A DNA stretch of 64,000 nucleotides from Haliotis asinina (lineage: Eukaryota; Mollusca; Gastropoda; Lepetellida; Haliotidae): contig NC_090283.1 in NCBI RefSeq assembly GCF_037392515.1, positions 12,716,501-12,780,500 on the forward strand, given 5' to 3'. This document shows positions 51,596 through 62,997 of this stretch, in pieces (within the stretch, counting starts at the first letter, position 1; each line of letters opens with the position of its first letter). Both the position numbers and the translations under genes were made by a program. The notes under the pieces were generated by a model. It was given only the letters and a program-made list of their open reading frames with translations, ran no database searches and was not told where the DNA came from.

Positions 51596-54524
51596 TCACC
51601 TCCTTCGATCATCATATCCTCTTTTATCTCGACTCCTGTCATCTCGCTGATATCTGTCATGATCACCTCGGAATCGATCCTCAGAGTTATCTCCCCTTCT
51701 TTGCCTGAAGTCGTCCCTCTCTCTGTCTCTCCAAACATCATCTCTCCTGTCATCCCTCCCTCTATCAAATCTCTCATTTCTCCTATCTTGTGATCTGTTC
51801 ATTCCATTTCTGTACCCAGAATCTCTATGAAAGTCTCCATCACCTTCTCTGTCGAAACCCCCACGGACATCTCGCCTTTCCCTTTCGAATGCCCCACCCC
51901 CATCTCGCCTGTCTCTTGCAAAGTCCAAACCCACATCTCGTCTGTCTCTCTGATAGCCACCACCACCATCTCGGTTGTCTCTTTCAAAGGTTCGGCCTCC
52001 ATTTCGCCTGTCTCTCTCAAAACCCCCACCCCCATCTCGCCTATCTCTCTCAAAGGCTCCACCCCCATCTCTCCTGTCTCGCTCGAAGCTGTCCACTGGA
52101 GAAACTCTTTGTCTTTCCTGTTTGACAAACCCAGGATCAAATTTTTCCTTCTTTGTTCTGACCGGTTGACTCCTATCATGTGACCTCTCATCCTCACTAC
52201 TTGAAGCTGATTCTGATACAATCTTTTTCTTTTTCTTTTCTTTCTTTTTCTTCTTCTTCGCTTTCTTATCAGGATCTTTTACTGGAACAAAATAATTTTA
52301 CACTACAGCACAGCATATTCTTTGGCTGATAAATGATTAAAATTACTTAAACACATCTTTTTGTGTTTTAGCTATGACAGATGAATGGTAGACACAAAGT
52401 GTGTCATAATTTACCACTACATGTTTTGATAATTACTCTATCATTTGGTATGCCATACAATCAGAACAGATGCTGCCATAACAATGTCAACAAACCAACT
52501 GTTCTCAGTAACTTCATCAAAGATGAAAATAGCTTGGTAATAAATTCAGGTTACCTTTCTTGGCTTTCTTTACAACAACTGGTTCCTCTTCTTCTGATGA
52601 TGATGATGACTGGATCTTTGGGGCACATCCCTCTTCCCTCAGCCTCTTTGTGACTTCATCCTCATCTCCATGTTCCTTTGGGATCTTGTAGTTCTCCACG
52701 TGGTCGACACGGATGACACGCCCCAGGAGCTGTAACAGTTAAAGATGTCGATAAGCTAATAAAGTATCGTAAGACTTCTTGGTTGGCTACATGGCGGTGG
52801 TATAGAAATAATCGAGTCTGGATCAGACAATCCAGTAATCAACAGCAGGAGCATCCATTTATGCAAATGGGATATGATGACAAGTGTAAACCAATTCAGT
52901 GAGCCTGACCACCCGATCCTGTTAGTTGCCTTTACAACAAGCACAGGTTGCTGAGTGAGTGAATGAGTTTATTTTTACTCCACTTTCAGCAATATTCCAC
53001 AGCAGGGGACCCAAGAAATGGGCTTCATACATTTTTGAGGTTAGACAGGAAAACTATACAACAAGCCTGCTGTTCAGTACAGTGACATTGTCACTCATGA
53101 CCTTCACCTTAATGCTGTTGAGGTTGTCTACTGCCAGTACAGTACTGCGCTGATCCTCGTAACAGAGGAAGCAGTAGCCCTTGGACTTGCCAGTTCCTTT
53201 GTCTCGTACCAGGTTTATGTGAACAATTTCTCCATACCTGTAAGAACATATATTGATCACTGATCATTACAGAAGTGTTTCCCCTGAAGTATTTTCAGCA
53301 GGTCGCACCATCCTCTGCTTTCTATATGAGACCCTGACCCTTCTTTGTATTACAATAACTGATATTAACACTTGGTGGGTATAACTGACTGAATCCAGGC
53401 ATCATGATTTATAAACACTCTTGCAGAAGATGTGTAACATTTTGTTTGATTACTGTTACCCGGTAATGTGACATATACAGAACAACAAAAGAAACACAAG
53501 TTTTGAATGAAATCTCACACGTGTAAATGTTCCATGTTTATTTTTTCTCCTTAAAACTTGACAAAAAGTTGCGTTTCTTTTGCTGTTCAGTATAGAATGA
53601 CAGTACATGAACATACGCCACGTTGAAGTTATCTGAAACAGCCCTGAAGAGAAAAAGATCTTTACCTCTTGTCCCCAACTGGTCAAATGTAGTATGTGAG
53701 TGAGTGAGTGAGTGTTTTACACCGCACTCAGCAGATATTCCAGCTATAAGGCGGTAGTCTGTAAATAATGTATTCTGGACCAGACAATCCAGTGATCAAC
53801 AGCATGAGCATCGATCTGCACAATTGGGAACTGATGACGTGTCAACCAAGTCTGACCACCCGATCCCATTAGTCCCCTCTTACGACAAGCATAGTCACCT
53901 TTTATGGCAAGCATGGGATGCTGAAGGCCTTATTCTACCCCAGGACCTTCACAGGCAAATATACATTGAACACCCAAAGAGAACTAACACTAGTAACAGA
54001 ACCAGAATAATAACACCTGTATGTACTAGGGTGATCAAAATATTATCTGGAGCTCTGGCTATGTGATTGAACTGACTCATCACTCACCTCTGAAACTATG
54101 CTTACTAATGCCAAAGCTTCCAAATGAGAAGCAGCTGGGTAGCCTAGTGCTTAAAATGGTGCTTGTTATGTCACTGGACTTAGTTCCCTTAGTTCCATTC
54201 CCGAAACTGTTTCATTATGTTGTTCCCCTCCCTCCATCATATTTTCGGAATACTGCTAGATGAGGAATAAAACCATATTCATTCTCCTCTTTAGGAATGT
54301 CCTTCTTCGGCATGACAGAAAGCTAACATGTAGTATCATAAATAGAACTAATGTTTTTCACTCACTGGGAGAAGACACAGATTACGTCTCCCTCTGTGAG
54401 GTCATAGGGAAGTCCACCAATAAAGAGCCATGCACTGTCCTTATATTGGTCATGCCATGACTTCTTGCCAACAGTTCCAAGCTGTAGCTCAGTTTGGTTC
54501 AACTTCTGGATGTTACGGACATTT
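51596..54524 (-). CDS. RBMX2: RBMX2, spliceosomal RRM protein (first coding exon not found)
   Basis: Exons on the minus strand: 54366-54524, 53108-53237, 52555-52729 and 51596-52281, with matching phases and GT-AG borders. The RRM spans the first three: LGTVGKKSWHDQYKDSAWLF, IGGLPYDLTEGDVICVFSQ, YGEIVHINLVRD, KGYCFLCYEDQRSTVLAVDN (RNP1) and LLGRVIRVDHVENYKIPKE, all close to human RBMX2. Then an acidic Ser/Glu run (SSSSSEEEEPVVVKK), a Lys-rich stretch, and a C-terminal tail of about 150 residues with repeats of FERDRRDGGG type. In yeast the equivalent (Snu17/Ist3) belongs to the RES complex with Bud13 and Pml1, aiding pre-mRNA splicing and retention. The visible part is about 382 residues, longer than the human protein because of the tail. 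The short first exon (human MNPLTK) must lie above 54524 and was not recognised. Confidence 0.92.
52780..52955 (-). repeat. SINE A copy in RBMX2 intron
   Basis: ctacatggcggtggtataga, aatcgagtctggatcagaca and ccacccgatcctgttagttg. The tail end is missing. Confidence 0.85.
52956..53045 (-). repeat. SINE B fragment in RBMX2 intron
   Basis: gagtgaatgagtttattttt, cactttcagcaatattccac and gaaatgggcttcatacattt. Abuts the SINE A copy and ends about 60 bp before the neighbouring exon. Confidence 0.82.
53695..53960 (-). repeat. SINE A copy in RBMX2 intron
   Basis: gtgagtgagtgagtgagtgt, ttccagctataaggcggtag and gatcaacagcatgagcatcg to caggaccttcacaggc. Near full length. Confidence 0.93.
54131..54290 (+). 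repeat. SINE B copy, strongly decayed
   Basis: agctgggtagcctagtgctt (A box), gttccattcccg (B-box remnant) and ttttcggaatactgctagat. Located in RBMX2 intron. Confidence 0.7.
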
Positions 54525-54884
54525 CTGTGAACAAACATTCAAAATAATAGTGAAAATAAAATCAAACAGACAAGTTGTACCGAACACTCTAAATTACATG
54601 GATGTACTTAAGCATGACTAACACCACTGTCTTGTTTCCTAATTTCACAAAATGAACATTTTCTTAGAAAACAAATAACAACCACAAAGTAAATCATGAG
54701 GGCAGTAGTTAATTTAACACAAAGATAAAAGACTTCCAAATTCAGTTTTGATAAAATGTGAATGAAAATAAATTTATTGTTTGGGGAATCACTGTTTATC
54801 TCACATTAAAAAACCTTTTTATTTCACTATTATAAATCATGGGACTCTCCTATTATTGCGATAGTTAATGTTGTTGCCATCATT
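54525..54884. other. RBMX2 5' intron or upstream region
   Basis: AT-rich. No start codon exon like MNPLT is seen here on the minus strand. Confidence 0.4.
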
Positions 54885-55569
54885 GTGGAAACGTGCAGTC
54901 AGCTAAGTTGAATCAAATTTTTTTGGCCTCTGACCACCCAACTTCTGCCCCCTGCAATAGATGCCTGTCAATCATCCTGTAGGCACAGACGATCAAGTGA
55001 AGTCCTCTACTTGTCATTCTCTTCTTGGAGCTCCAAGTAATCTGTGATGTAGGGGAAGGAAGGGTGGGCATCCATCGCGTGAGATAGGATAAGTATATAA
55101 AGATACAATTAATAGTTAAAATTTCCAAATTTTTAAACTTATCCAATCTCACATTATGCATTATCCCACAGTTGCGGCTGGAGGGCCACAGATTACCCTC
55201 TGACACACTGCACAGGCGAGGATGCATTCCACAAGGAGGCCAAGAGTAGCACCAACTCCCGATATGCTACTCCGTACTTGTGATGGGTTGCTTCGGAAAC
55301 CCCTTGGCTTACACTGCACAAGAACACTAGAGAGTGGGCGCTCATGAGTAAATGTGGTTTCAGCCGCATTTTTTGCTAAGCAAAAGGACGCAGTTTGGCA
55401 AGGAATTAACGCCACTGCCCCACGATTTTTCAGGAGACCCCAGTGATCTGGCACATCCCTGCTTCGAAACTACCCCTCACATACATGCTGGACGCTGAAT
55501 TCAACGCTTCACTGACGTGATTGCTCAGAGAGTAGAGGTCAATAAGCGGAGTGTAGATCATCTCTGCAT

Positions 55570-56150
55570 GTGCCAGTGTCTATTCTAGAACGGAAAATCT
55601 CGGGGGGATTTGTCGCCCCTTCCAAAAAAAAGAGGGGGGATTTGGAAAATGTAGGGGGAATACCTGTATTACCATCTTTCAAAATGGTGTGGATGTACGA
55701 AACTACCACCAGTGAAACTATTGCTCATTTTATTTTGGGCACAATAGTCACATATCATAGCACCAAGCTCATTTTGAGAGAGCCATGTCCATTCTTGCAA
55801 CCATTTTTTTTTCTGAAAAACACTTGCTTTGTTTTTTTTTAGAGTCAGCAGAACCGGGGTTTTGCTCACCTTTCGATTCACACATCTCCTTAACAAACGT
55901 ATCGGTATGGGGAGACATGGCAGACACTGTTGCTTTCTCAGTGGTATTTTGTGCAAAAAGTCAGTTATTTTCATTCTTCTGCGTGGCATTATTCATGCCA
56001 AATTACCACAAACCATTGTAAATTAGAATTTCGCATTCATTTGTCGTCTGCAGCTTCAAGTGATAATATTGTCTGATTTCGAAAACAAAGCTAAAATGAA
56101 CTGATGTTCTTAAAAGGATCGACAAAACTGTGTTTTGCAAGTGCAGCATG
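55570..56150. other. Unassigned segment inside the DIRS-like fossil
   Basis: Contains G-rich and A-rich runs (ctcggggggatttgtcgccc, aaaaaaaagaggggggattt) unlike the rest of the element, so it may be a separate insertion. No family recognised. Confidence 0.35.
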
Positions 56151-56156
56151 TAGCAG

Positions 56157-56305
56157 GGAGTGGAGTTATCCCACAGATGACATCCTTACCTTGTCAGCTT
56201 GCTGACGGGGTTAACCTCTTTGGTCATGTGGACAAGGCATCCGACTTTGGATCAGGTCTGTCATTTGAATCCCAGCACAGGACTCGGAAATTTTGTGGCC
56301 ATTAC
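56157..56305 (+). repeat. SINE C copy inside the DIRS-like fossil
   Basis: gacggggttaacctctttgg, gtggacaaggcatccgactt and a B box catttgaatcccag, then caggactcggaaattttgtg. Complement of the copies at 50480 and 50740. Confidence 0.72.
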
Positions 56306-59300
56306 ATGCACACAAGCACTAAGTTTAGAGTTCATAGTCTATCGTTGTCAATTAGTTAATTAATCAAATCATAACTCCATCGAAAAATGTTATCTATTTT
56401 CAAACTGACATGAATGGAATTTCGTTTCCAAAGTGACGATGGTGGTTTTAACCAAGAGAGGTTACTCTGTTATGTTTACATGTTTTCACTCGAACTTGAC
56501 TCTGTGGCCGACTCTGATTTAAAAAGTCATTCCTTGTCAATATAAAGCTGTTTTCATGTGTTTTTTGAAAGGTACTTAGGGAGCAAAGTACTATGCGCGA
56601 CAGTTAGTGCTCTGTTGTTTTTATGAGGTGAGATTTCCAGCAATGGGTATGACAGTACACCATGCCCTAGTTACCTCGGTGAGAACGATCTAGCCCATTT
56701 GAACAAAGTACATAAGATATGGATAACATCGCTATCGTTATTATGTACACAGCAAGACTGAGAACGCAGAGATGCTTATCTGCATGGACGGGTTGACGAC
56801 ACCTGCTGCGCAAGGACCAATGGACTGAATTGATGAAGGCCTTCGACGTCCGTGACTGATACATCCCGTTGGTAATGAGCGGCAAACACAGTATCTGTCT
56901 TCCAAGAGCAACCTTCCATAATGGCTTACAGTGAACAGTTCCTATGGAGCACCACGGTGGAAGCGAGCATGAAGCTCATGAAGATTTGCGGACGAAGGTG
57001 GTGGCAACTTTGCAAAGGCGTACGCTCTCAGAATCGTGGATCTCAACCAGAAAGCCAAGGTTGTACGTGATATTTCTGCTTTGGAAGCCATCAAAAGCGG
57101 GATGAAGAGCCTCTTGCATAGTCTGCGGCAGTCTTTAGAGGCAGCTAAGTATATCCTCAATGCCCGAATGTATCTTGCACATACGCGCAGATGTAGCCAA
57201 GGCCAGAAGGAAGGAGGTCTTGAAAGTAATATGCTCAAAATCTTTCCCAGTTAATGGTTCATATTCATTCGATGTAAGATGGGCCAAGACAACGGACAAA
57301 TCCCAAGTCGGGGCTCGAAATTTCCGTGATTGATCCACCAATTTATAAGACCTCAACAGAGACTGGAGCTCAGGGACAGTAGACAACTTTACTCCCGACT
57401 TAACTGTGTTAAGTGCGGCTAAGTAGGTAGATAACGTAGCACCCTTCAACTTCCTAGTAGATCTAGACTGTGGGTGTTGAAGATACTCTGTGATTGGCTC
57501 GAACCACTATGCTTAATGATTCTACCAGGTTGGAAAAACTGTTGAGTCCACCTCAGAAGTTGGGTCATCCCCATCAATCCCATCCGATTGATGTACCAAA
57601 TGGCAGCTGCATTGTGCGACCTTATCATGAGAGGTAAACCTCTTAGTTGCTCTCGCCAATGAGTGATCACCAAAATTACTACCCTGAGTTCCAAGACATT
57701 GATGTGGCACTCGCGATCTGTGGGAGACCACTGCCCTGCCTCTTGCTGATCGAGAATGTGAGCTCCCCTACCATGTAGTGATGCATTCACACACAGGTGG
57801 TGAAACGGCACCAATGGCTCTAAAAAAACTCCGCCGCAAACGTTTGATTCTTGCATCCACCATCGTAGATGAGAATGAAGCTCCCTGGGTAACATGATCA
57901 ATGCGGACAGGTCGCCCTTCCTGATATGAGGAGAAAGAACATTTGCAAGGGTCGAAGCTGAAGTTGAACCCTGAGAGTGAGAGCCTGAGCAGACGACAGT
58001 AACCCCAAAAGCTCCTGCCATTAACGGGGCATCCTGGGCTGAGACAAGGCAAGGGGAATCAGACGTAACATCTTGTTGAACCTCTCCCTCGGCACAAAAA
58101 GTTGGCTGACCTGAGTGTCGAATACCGCCCCAATGAACTACAGACAGTGTGTAGGGATCAGTTCTGACTTCTTTAGATTCACCAGCCAGCCATGCGAAGA
58201 AGTTGCATTGCAAACTCCATGTGGAGTAGCAGAATGTCAGTGTCATTCCGAGCCTGGATGCAATTGTCTATGTAAGCCTCGAACACAGTCCCTCTTCGAT
58301 GCAGAAATTTGGTGATCGGCCTTGTGACCCATCTGAAAAGCCACAGGACGAAGAAATTCCAAATGGGAGCACAAGCCACTGGTAGTGAATGCCCTGGAAC
58401 ACGAATCGCAGAAACTTCCGATTTGTCGGGCAAATTGGAATGTGGGTGTCCTGCAAATCCAGACTTGCCAGACTCTATGATAAAAGTAGAAATCTGAGGA
58501 ATCGAAGCTGTGATTCCACTCGGCACACCCGTAAACAAAGTACTACTTGCAACCGGTGAATCGAACATGCTGATACACTGGAACAAATCAGTTGGGGAAT
58601 CACTGGAGTATGATCGACGCAAGGAAGCGCTGAACAGGTTGTTGATTCACCCACCAGAGACAAGGTGAACGCTGTCGCACTGCGAATCGCTGCATCCATT
58701 CGAAGAGGTTGAGCAAACGCCACGTCATGTTGTTGAAATGCTTCCCAGTGAATGGAATCGCTACCACGCAGAGGATGGGATAGCGTCCCTTAAACTCCCT
58801 GAAGTCGACGGACGAAATAACTGCCTGAGATCCTCATAAAGATAAGAATCGGATGCCTCCTGTAAAAAGTCTTCATCTGCTGACCTAGATGCAGACCACC
58901 GTGCCTTCTTAGGCACTGAAGAACCATCTTCTGCCCTGCACCTATCTCTATTGGACGTCCTCCTCTTATTCACCCACCGGTACAGATCAAATTCATCGTC
59001 ATCTAATCCCATACACAAACTATATCTAGATGACGTCTCACACAAGCCAATACAATTGACACAAGATTTGTGTAGATTTGACGACGAAAAGTTGTAGTTA
59101 CATTCACCACAATGCTTGCGTTTTAGAAGTATTCTTCTCTTTAGAAACGCCCATCGTCAATCACTAAATCAAGGTATCTATTCTCTCGCAAAACAACATG
59201 TCCAGCCTGTGGTGTGACAAGAAAGAGAATGACTAGTAGAGGATGTCACGTGATTGGCTGCGCGTACAGGATGATTGACAGGTGTCTATTGCGGGGGGCA

Positions 59301-59474
59301 GAGGTCGGGTGGTCAGAGGCCAAGAAGATTTGATTCAACACAGCTGACAGCACGTTTCCACACTGGGTCAAAGAGAGGAAGAGAGATGCATAACATGAGA
59401 TGGGATAAGTTTAAAAATAGCTACTTTTAAGATTCTTGTTTGCGAGGGTGTGGGTGAATGAGTTAGTTATAACA

Positions 59475-59715
59475 TGTTTGAGTGAGGGAGTGAGTTTAGT
59501 TTTATGCCGTTCCCACCAATATTTCAGCTGTCTGGCAGCGGACTGTAAAGAATTGAGTCTGGACCTGACAGTCCTGTGATCAAAAGCATGAGAATCAGTC
59601 TGTGCAACTGGTAACTGATAACATGTGTCAACCAAGTGTGCCACCAAATCCAGTTAGTTGCCTCTTGCGACAAGCATAGATCAATTCTCTAACCCTGACC
59701 GTCATGGGTGTTGGT
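59475..59715 (-). repeat. SINE A copy
   Basis: gagggagtgagtttagtttt, ggcagcggactgtaaagaat and gatcaaaagcatgagaatca to accgtcatgggt. Confidence 0.9.
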
Positions 59716-60689
59716 GAATGAGTGTCACATGGCTCAAACTACGAGTGTCATACTCATAGTCATGGACACTCATTTGTATGTTTTCAGACAGCAGTGTTTA
59801 TCCTCGTCACAAAACTTTGCGTTGAGTCACCCAAACGCTGCTATACTCAGATGATAGCTAGTTTATCAGGTCAGGGACAATCGCAAATCAAGCTATTATA
59901 GTTAGATCGAGCTACAGTAGTTCAAACGAGCTGTAGGGTAATAGGTCGATTGAGCTATAATCGCACATACACGGAAGAACAACTTTCCGCTCTGCGGCCA
60001 TGGCAGTGCAACACATAACTAGAATCGACTGATACATATGTGAATGAAAATGCACCCGAGCGTTTTTGATACATGAGCTGCTAAACGACCGAACACTATC
60101 AACATTTTCACTTTACAGACAAAATAACACATCTGAAAACTGAACATATACCTTGAAACATGCAGACCCACCTTGCGAGGAGCTGAACCTGCTGACTGCA
60201 TGACTTCTGGTTTGGAAATAGTACTCGTTCCAAGAGTATTTGTGTGGTTTGCAGGAACTTGATAAGAATAAACAAAAAAAGATGAAAGCCCAGTGCGAGC
60301 CACAACATCCTGTCGCGCGAATTCTGAAACAGTTGCGTAGCTTGCAATAAACAAATTCCATCACACACAGAGGACAGCCAGCAAATAACAACATAATCGC
60401 TACACAACACAGTCAAACCATTTTTATTGCAAGCTACGCAACTGTTTCAGAATTCGTGCTGCAGGAAGTTGTTTTTAAAGGCCCACTTCCGTGTATGTGC
60501 GATTATAGCTCGATCAACCTATCACCCTACAGCTCGTTTGAACTACTGTAGCTCGAGGCTAAACTGCAGTTTACCGGGCGCGCGACCCGGGACTGCTGAG
60601 CGCTCGCTAATGAGCGCGCTATAGTGATAGCGCGCTGTAGAGCTACTGAACTGTCTCACTTTACCGCGCTGATGTATCCTTAGGCTTCG

Positions 60690-60905
60690 GGACCCCCCTT
60701 CTAGATCCTTAAGGTTAGGGACCCCCATTCTAAATCCTTAGGGTTAGGGACCCCCTCCTAGATCCTTAGGGTTAGCTACCACCCTTCTAGATCCTTAGGG
60801 TTAGGGACCCCCCCCTTCTGGATCCTTAGGGTTAGGGACCCCCCTTCTAGATCCTTCGGGTTAGGGACCCTCCCCCTTCTAGATCCTCAGGGTTAGTGAA
60901 TAAAG
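60690..60905. repeat. 28-bp tandem array containing TTAGGGTTAGGG
   Basis: About seven units of gatccttagggttagggacc plus cccttcta, with one-base changes. Located inside the foldback element. Confidence 0.93.
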
Positions 60906-61071
60906 GTTAGGGTTGGCTTACCTTAACTGCGATTGTATCCATAAATCCATCCATTGTCAAGTCAAACGATAAACGTCATCATATATCATAGCTTCGCTGG
61001 ATTGGCTGCACGACATCTTGAAAACAGTGCCTAGGTGTGGCTTCTCGCTTCGATGAATGGGTAGGCAGGGC

Positions 61072-61148
61072 CTAGCTCTGCGCATGCGCAGTAAATGAAA
61101 ACAAACCATAATAGTTTGTTTTCATTCACTGCGTATGCGCAGAGCTAG
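61072..61148. repeat. Near-perfect hairpin, 35-bp arms
   Basis: ctagctctgcgcatgcgcag...gaaaacaaac, a 7-bp loop (cataata), then the complement. One or two mismatches. Confidence 0.95.
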
Positions 61149-61194
61149 TGGGGTCATGACCCACTAAACGAGCACTAACTAACTGTGATCGCAC

Positions 61195-61295
61195 CGGTGG
61201 TCCCGAGGTAGCGTGTCCGCTAATTAGACTAATTAGCCCACAACAGGATTCTCGCAAGGCTGGCTGTAGGTGTTCGATCCCCTGCAGCGCGGAAA
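61195..61295 (+). repeat. tRNA-like head (pol III-type boxes) inside the foldback element
   Basis: ggtggtcccgaggtagcgtg (A-box-like TAGCGTGTCCG) and gtgttcgatcccctgcag (B box TTCGATCCC), 60 bp apart. No cloverleaf good enough for a functional tRNA was found. Confidence 0.5.
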
Positions 61296-61383
61296 AAAAT
61301 CTGAAAAAGTGCGCCCGGTAAAGTGCAGTCGTCCCTAGCTCGATCTAACTATACTAGCTTGATTTGCGGTTCTCCCCGACCTG

Positions 61384-62410
61384 TTCATGAGAGAAGTCTG
61401 CTATCATGGTTATAATTTGGTAATGTGTTTTGCATGTGTTTATGCGATAATCAACAACAACAAATACTTTTAAGAGGTCGAAAACCCGACATAAAACGTG
61501 GATACTTTAACTCGGGATTCGAACTTTGGATCCAAGTTTTTCCGGGGGTCTGCATTGTGTCTTGAACCTGTGCTCCATGAAACACACCGTTGTGATCGAA
61601 AACCGCACAGTAAGCCCCCTTCATTAGAATACGCATTACAGAAAACAAACAGAATCATGTTTCATTATGTCACATATTCTGCCAAAACCAAACTCACGTT
61701 AGTGGATTCATTACTTATCAAGGAAGATAAAAGAGCCCAGCAACGATGTCGACTACACCGAGACGACAGTTCTTCGATTAAGCCGATGCCGCAAATGAAT
61801 TGTATCCGGTGGTAATGAGGTAAAACACAGACTGTGATCACAATTTATGCATACATGATGCATTATCTATCAATAAGAACGTTGTCCAAGTTTTCAATAA
61901 TCCGTTGTTTTTTTCCCTTTACATGTGTGGGATGGCTATATAAATGAAAGTCGTAATATTATTTCGCGGTCTATTCGGTAACAGTTTTTAATAGGTTACC
62001 TCCCTTTAGAAACTTTAGCGAGAAACTTGGTTCCAAAATTAAAGGTAAGAATTTCACCGAAACGGCGCCGATGTCCATTGTTAGACCATGGCACAGCGTC
62101 AGGGACATGTGTTGATTCAGACAGATGGCGAACAATGACTGTCATCTCGTGCATACCGTTAGAAGTTCCACGAGGTGGATAGTTTCAAATTTGACATCTG
62201 AGCGTCATCACATGATCATGATGAGCTGATAACATTAGTATTATGATGATGAACACTTTATCTCATGTCGGAGGCGGACGGTTGGTAGTATAACTATTTG
62301 CTGTCATCTTTGGAAGAAGTGAATAAATTATTAAAGTGGTATGTATGGTTCGACCATTTTGATTGTAATGCGTCATTTGAGAAATGTTTTGTCTTCTTGG
62401 TTGTATACAC
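61384..62410. other. Spacer, nothing recognised
   Basis: No supported gene or repeat. Short open frames on both strands lack any recognisable domain. Confidence 0.4.
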
Positions 62411-62494
62411 ACATTCTCTTCCCGCAGACGTTACTCCTGTCATATCTTCCTACGTAAAAAATATGACAGGAGTAACCTCTGTGGGAAGAGAATG
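62411..62494. repeat. Hairpin, about 35-bp arms
   Basis: cattctcttcccgcagacgt...ctgtcatat pairs with atatgacagg...gggaagagaatg. The flanks repeat ttgtata on both sides as direct repeats. Confidence 0.92.
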
Positions 62495-62729
62495 GGTTGT
62501 ATATTGGGGTCCCATAAAATTCAACCATGAACCGCAAATGATTCAAATTTAACCTTCCTCGTCCACATGTCATTGTTGTCATGGACATACTCGCATTATT
62601 AATTCAAATGCAAAACGCCTAAAATTGCATAAGAAAGATGTTTTTTTATTTGGAAGAAACATATCAAAACTAGCAACCAATGAAAATGCGTATATTGTTA
62701 CAAAGGAACATCGGTAATCATATGCTTCC

Positions 62730-62868
62730 ATGTCAGTGATCTATAGCATGAGCATCAATCAGCACAAATGGGATACAATGACATGTGTCAGCCAAGGCAG
62801 CAAACCTGACCAACCAATCCCATTAGTGGTCTCTTACGACAAACATGGGTTGCTGAAGACCAATACTG
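62730..62868 (-). repeat. SINE A fragment
   Basis: cagtgatctatagcatgagc, gtgtcagccaaggcagcaaa and tctcttacgacaaacatggg. Distal half only. Confidence 0.82.
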
Positions 62869-62997
62869 GCCTGTATCGTCTGGTTTATTGTCAGTCTCTA
62901 CGAATGCACTACATCCCAGCACAGCTAACCCCAAACCAGTCCTTCATTTGTTGGATATTTCAGGTTATTTTTAATGCTTGCAGCATTTCAGTTACAG

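Larger units (their letters stand above)
54885..59421 (-). mobile_element. DIRS-like tyrosine-recombinase retroelement, fossil
   Basis: About 4.5 kb with inverted terminal repeats at about 54885-55026 and 59226-59367 (shared core ggcctctgaccaccc, gcaatagatgcctgtcaatc). A further outer block at the right end (59385-59421, ataagtttaaaaatag) is complementary to an internal block at about 55127-55165, the layout expected of a DIRS internal complementary region. Parts along the minus strand: gag-like region about 58.76-59.05 kb, reverse transcriptase about 58.2-58.6 kb, RNase H-like region about 57.45-57.75 kb, tyrosine recombinase about 56.95-57.45 kb. It is broken, with perhaps half a dozen or more breaks, and also carries later insertions including a SINE C. 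The ends are roughly 85-90% alike by eye, suggesting moderate age. Confidence 0.82.
59867..61383. mobile_element. Compound foldback DNA element (1.5 kb)
   Basis: Outer arms: caggtcagggacaatcgcaa...tatagttagatcgagct (59867-59913) and its complement at 61335-61383. A second inverted pair: 59905-59990 with 60470-60555. A third: aaactgcagtttaccgggcg (about 60561-60582) with cgcccggtaaagtgcag (61312-61328). A fourth: tgaaacagttgcgtagcttg (60324-60345) with its complement (about 60427-60450). The interior carries TTAGGG-bearing tandem units, a hairpin and a tRNA-like head. No transposase. A non-autonomous DNA transposon or nested set of foldbacks is inferred. Confidence 0.75.

Noticed and set aside
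51560-52183. Overlapping open frames on both strands at the RBMX2 tail
   Set aside because: Shadows of the low-complexity R/D/G coding repeat; only the frame continuing the RRM protein is supported.
60690-60905. Interstitial telomere from TTAGGG units
   Set aside because: TTAGGGTTAGGG occurs only as part of a 28-bp unit with gatcc and ccccc; there is no pure (TTAGGG)n run.
61195-61295. Functional tRNA gene in the foldback element
   Set aside because: Box spacing is acceptable but stems do not pair well; kept only as a tRNA-like head.
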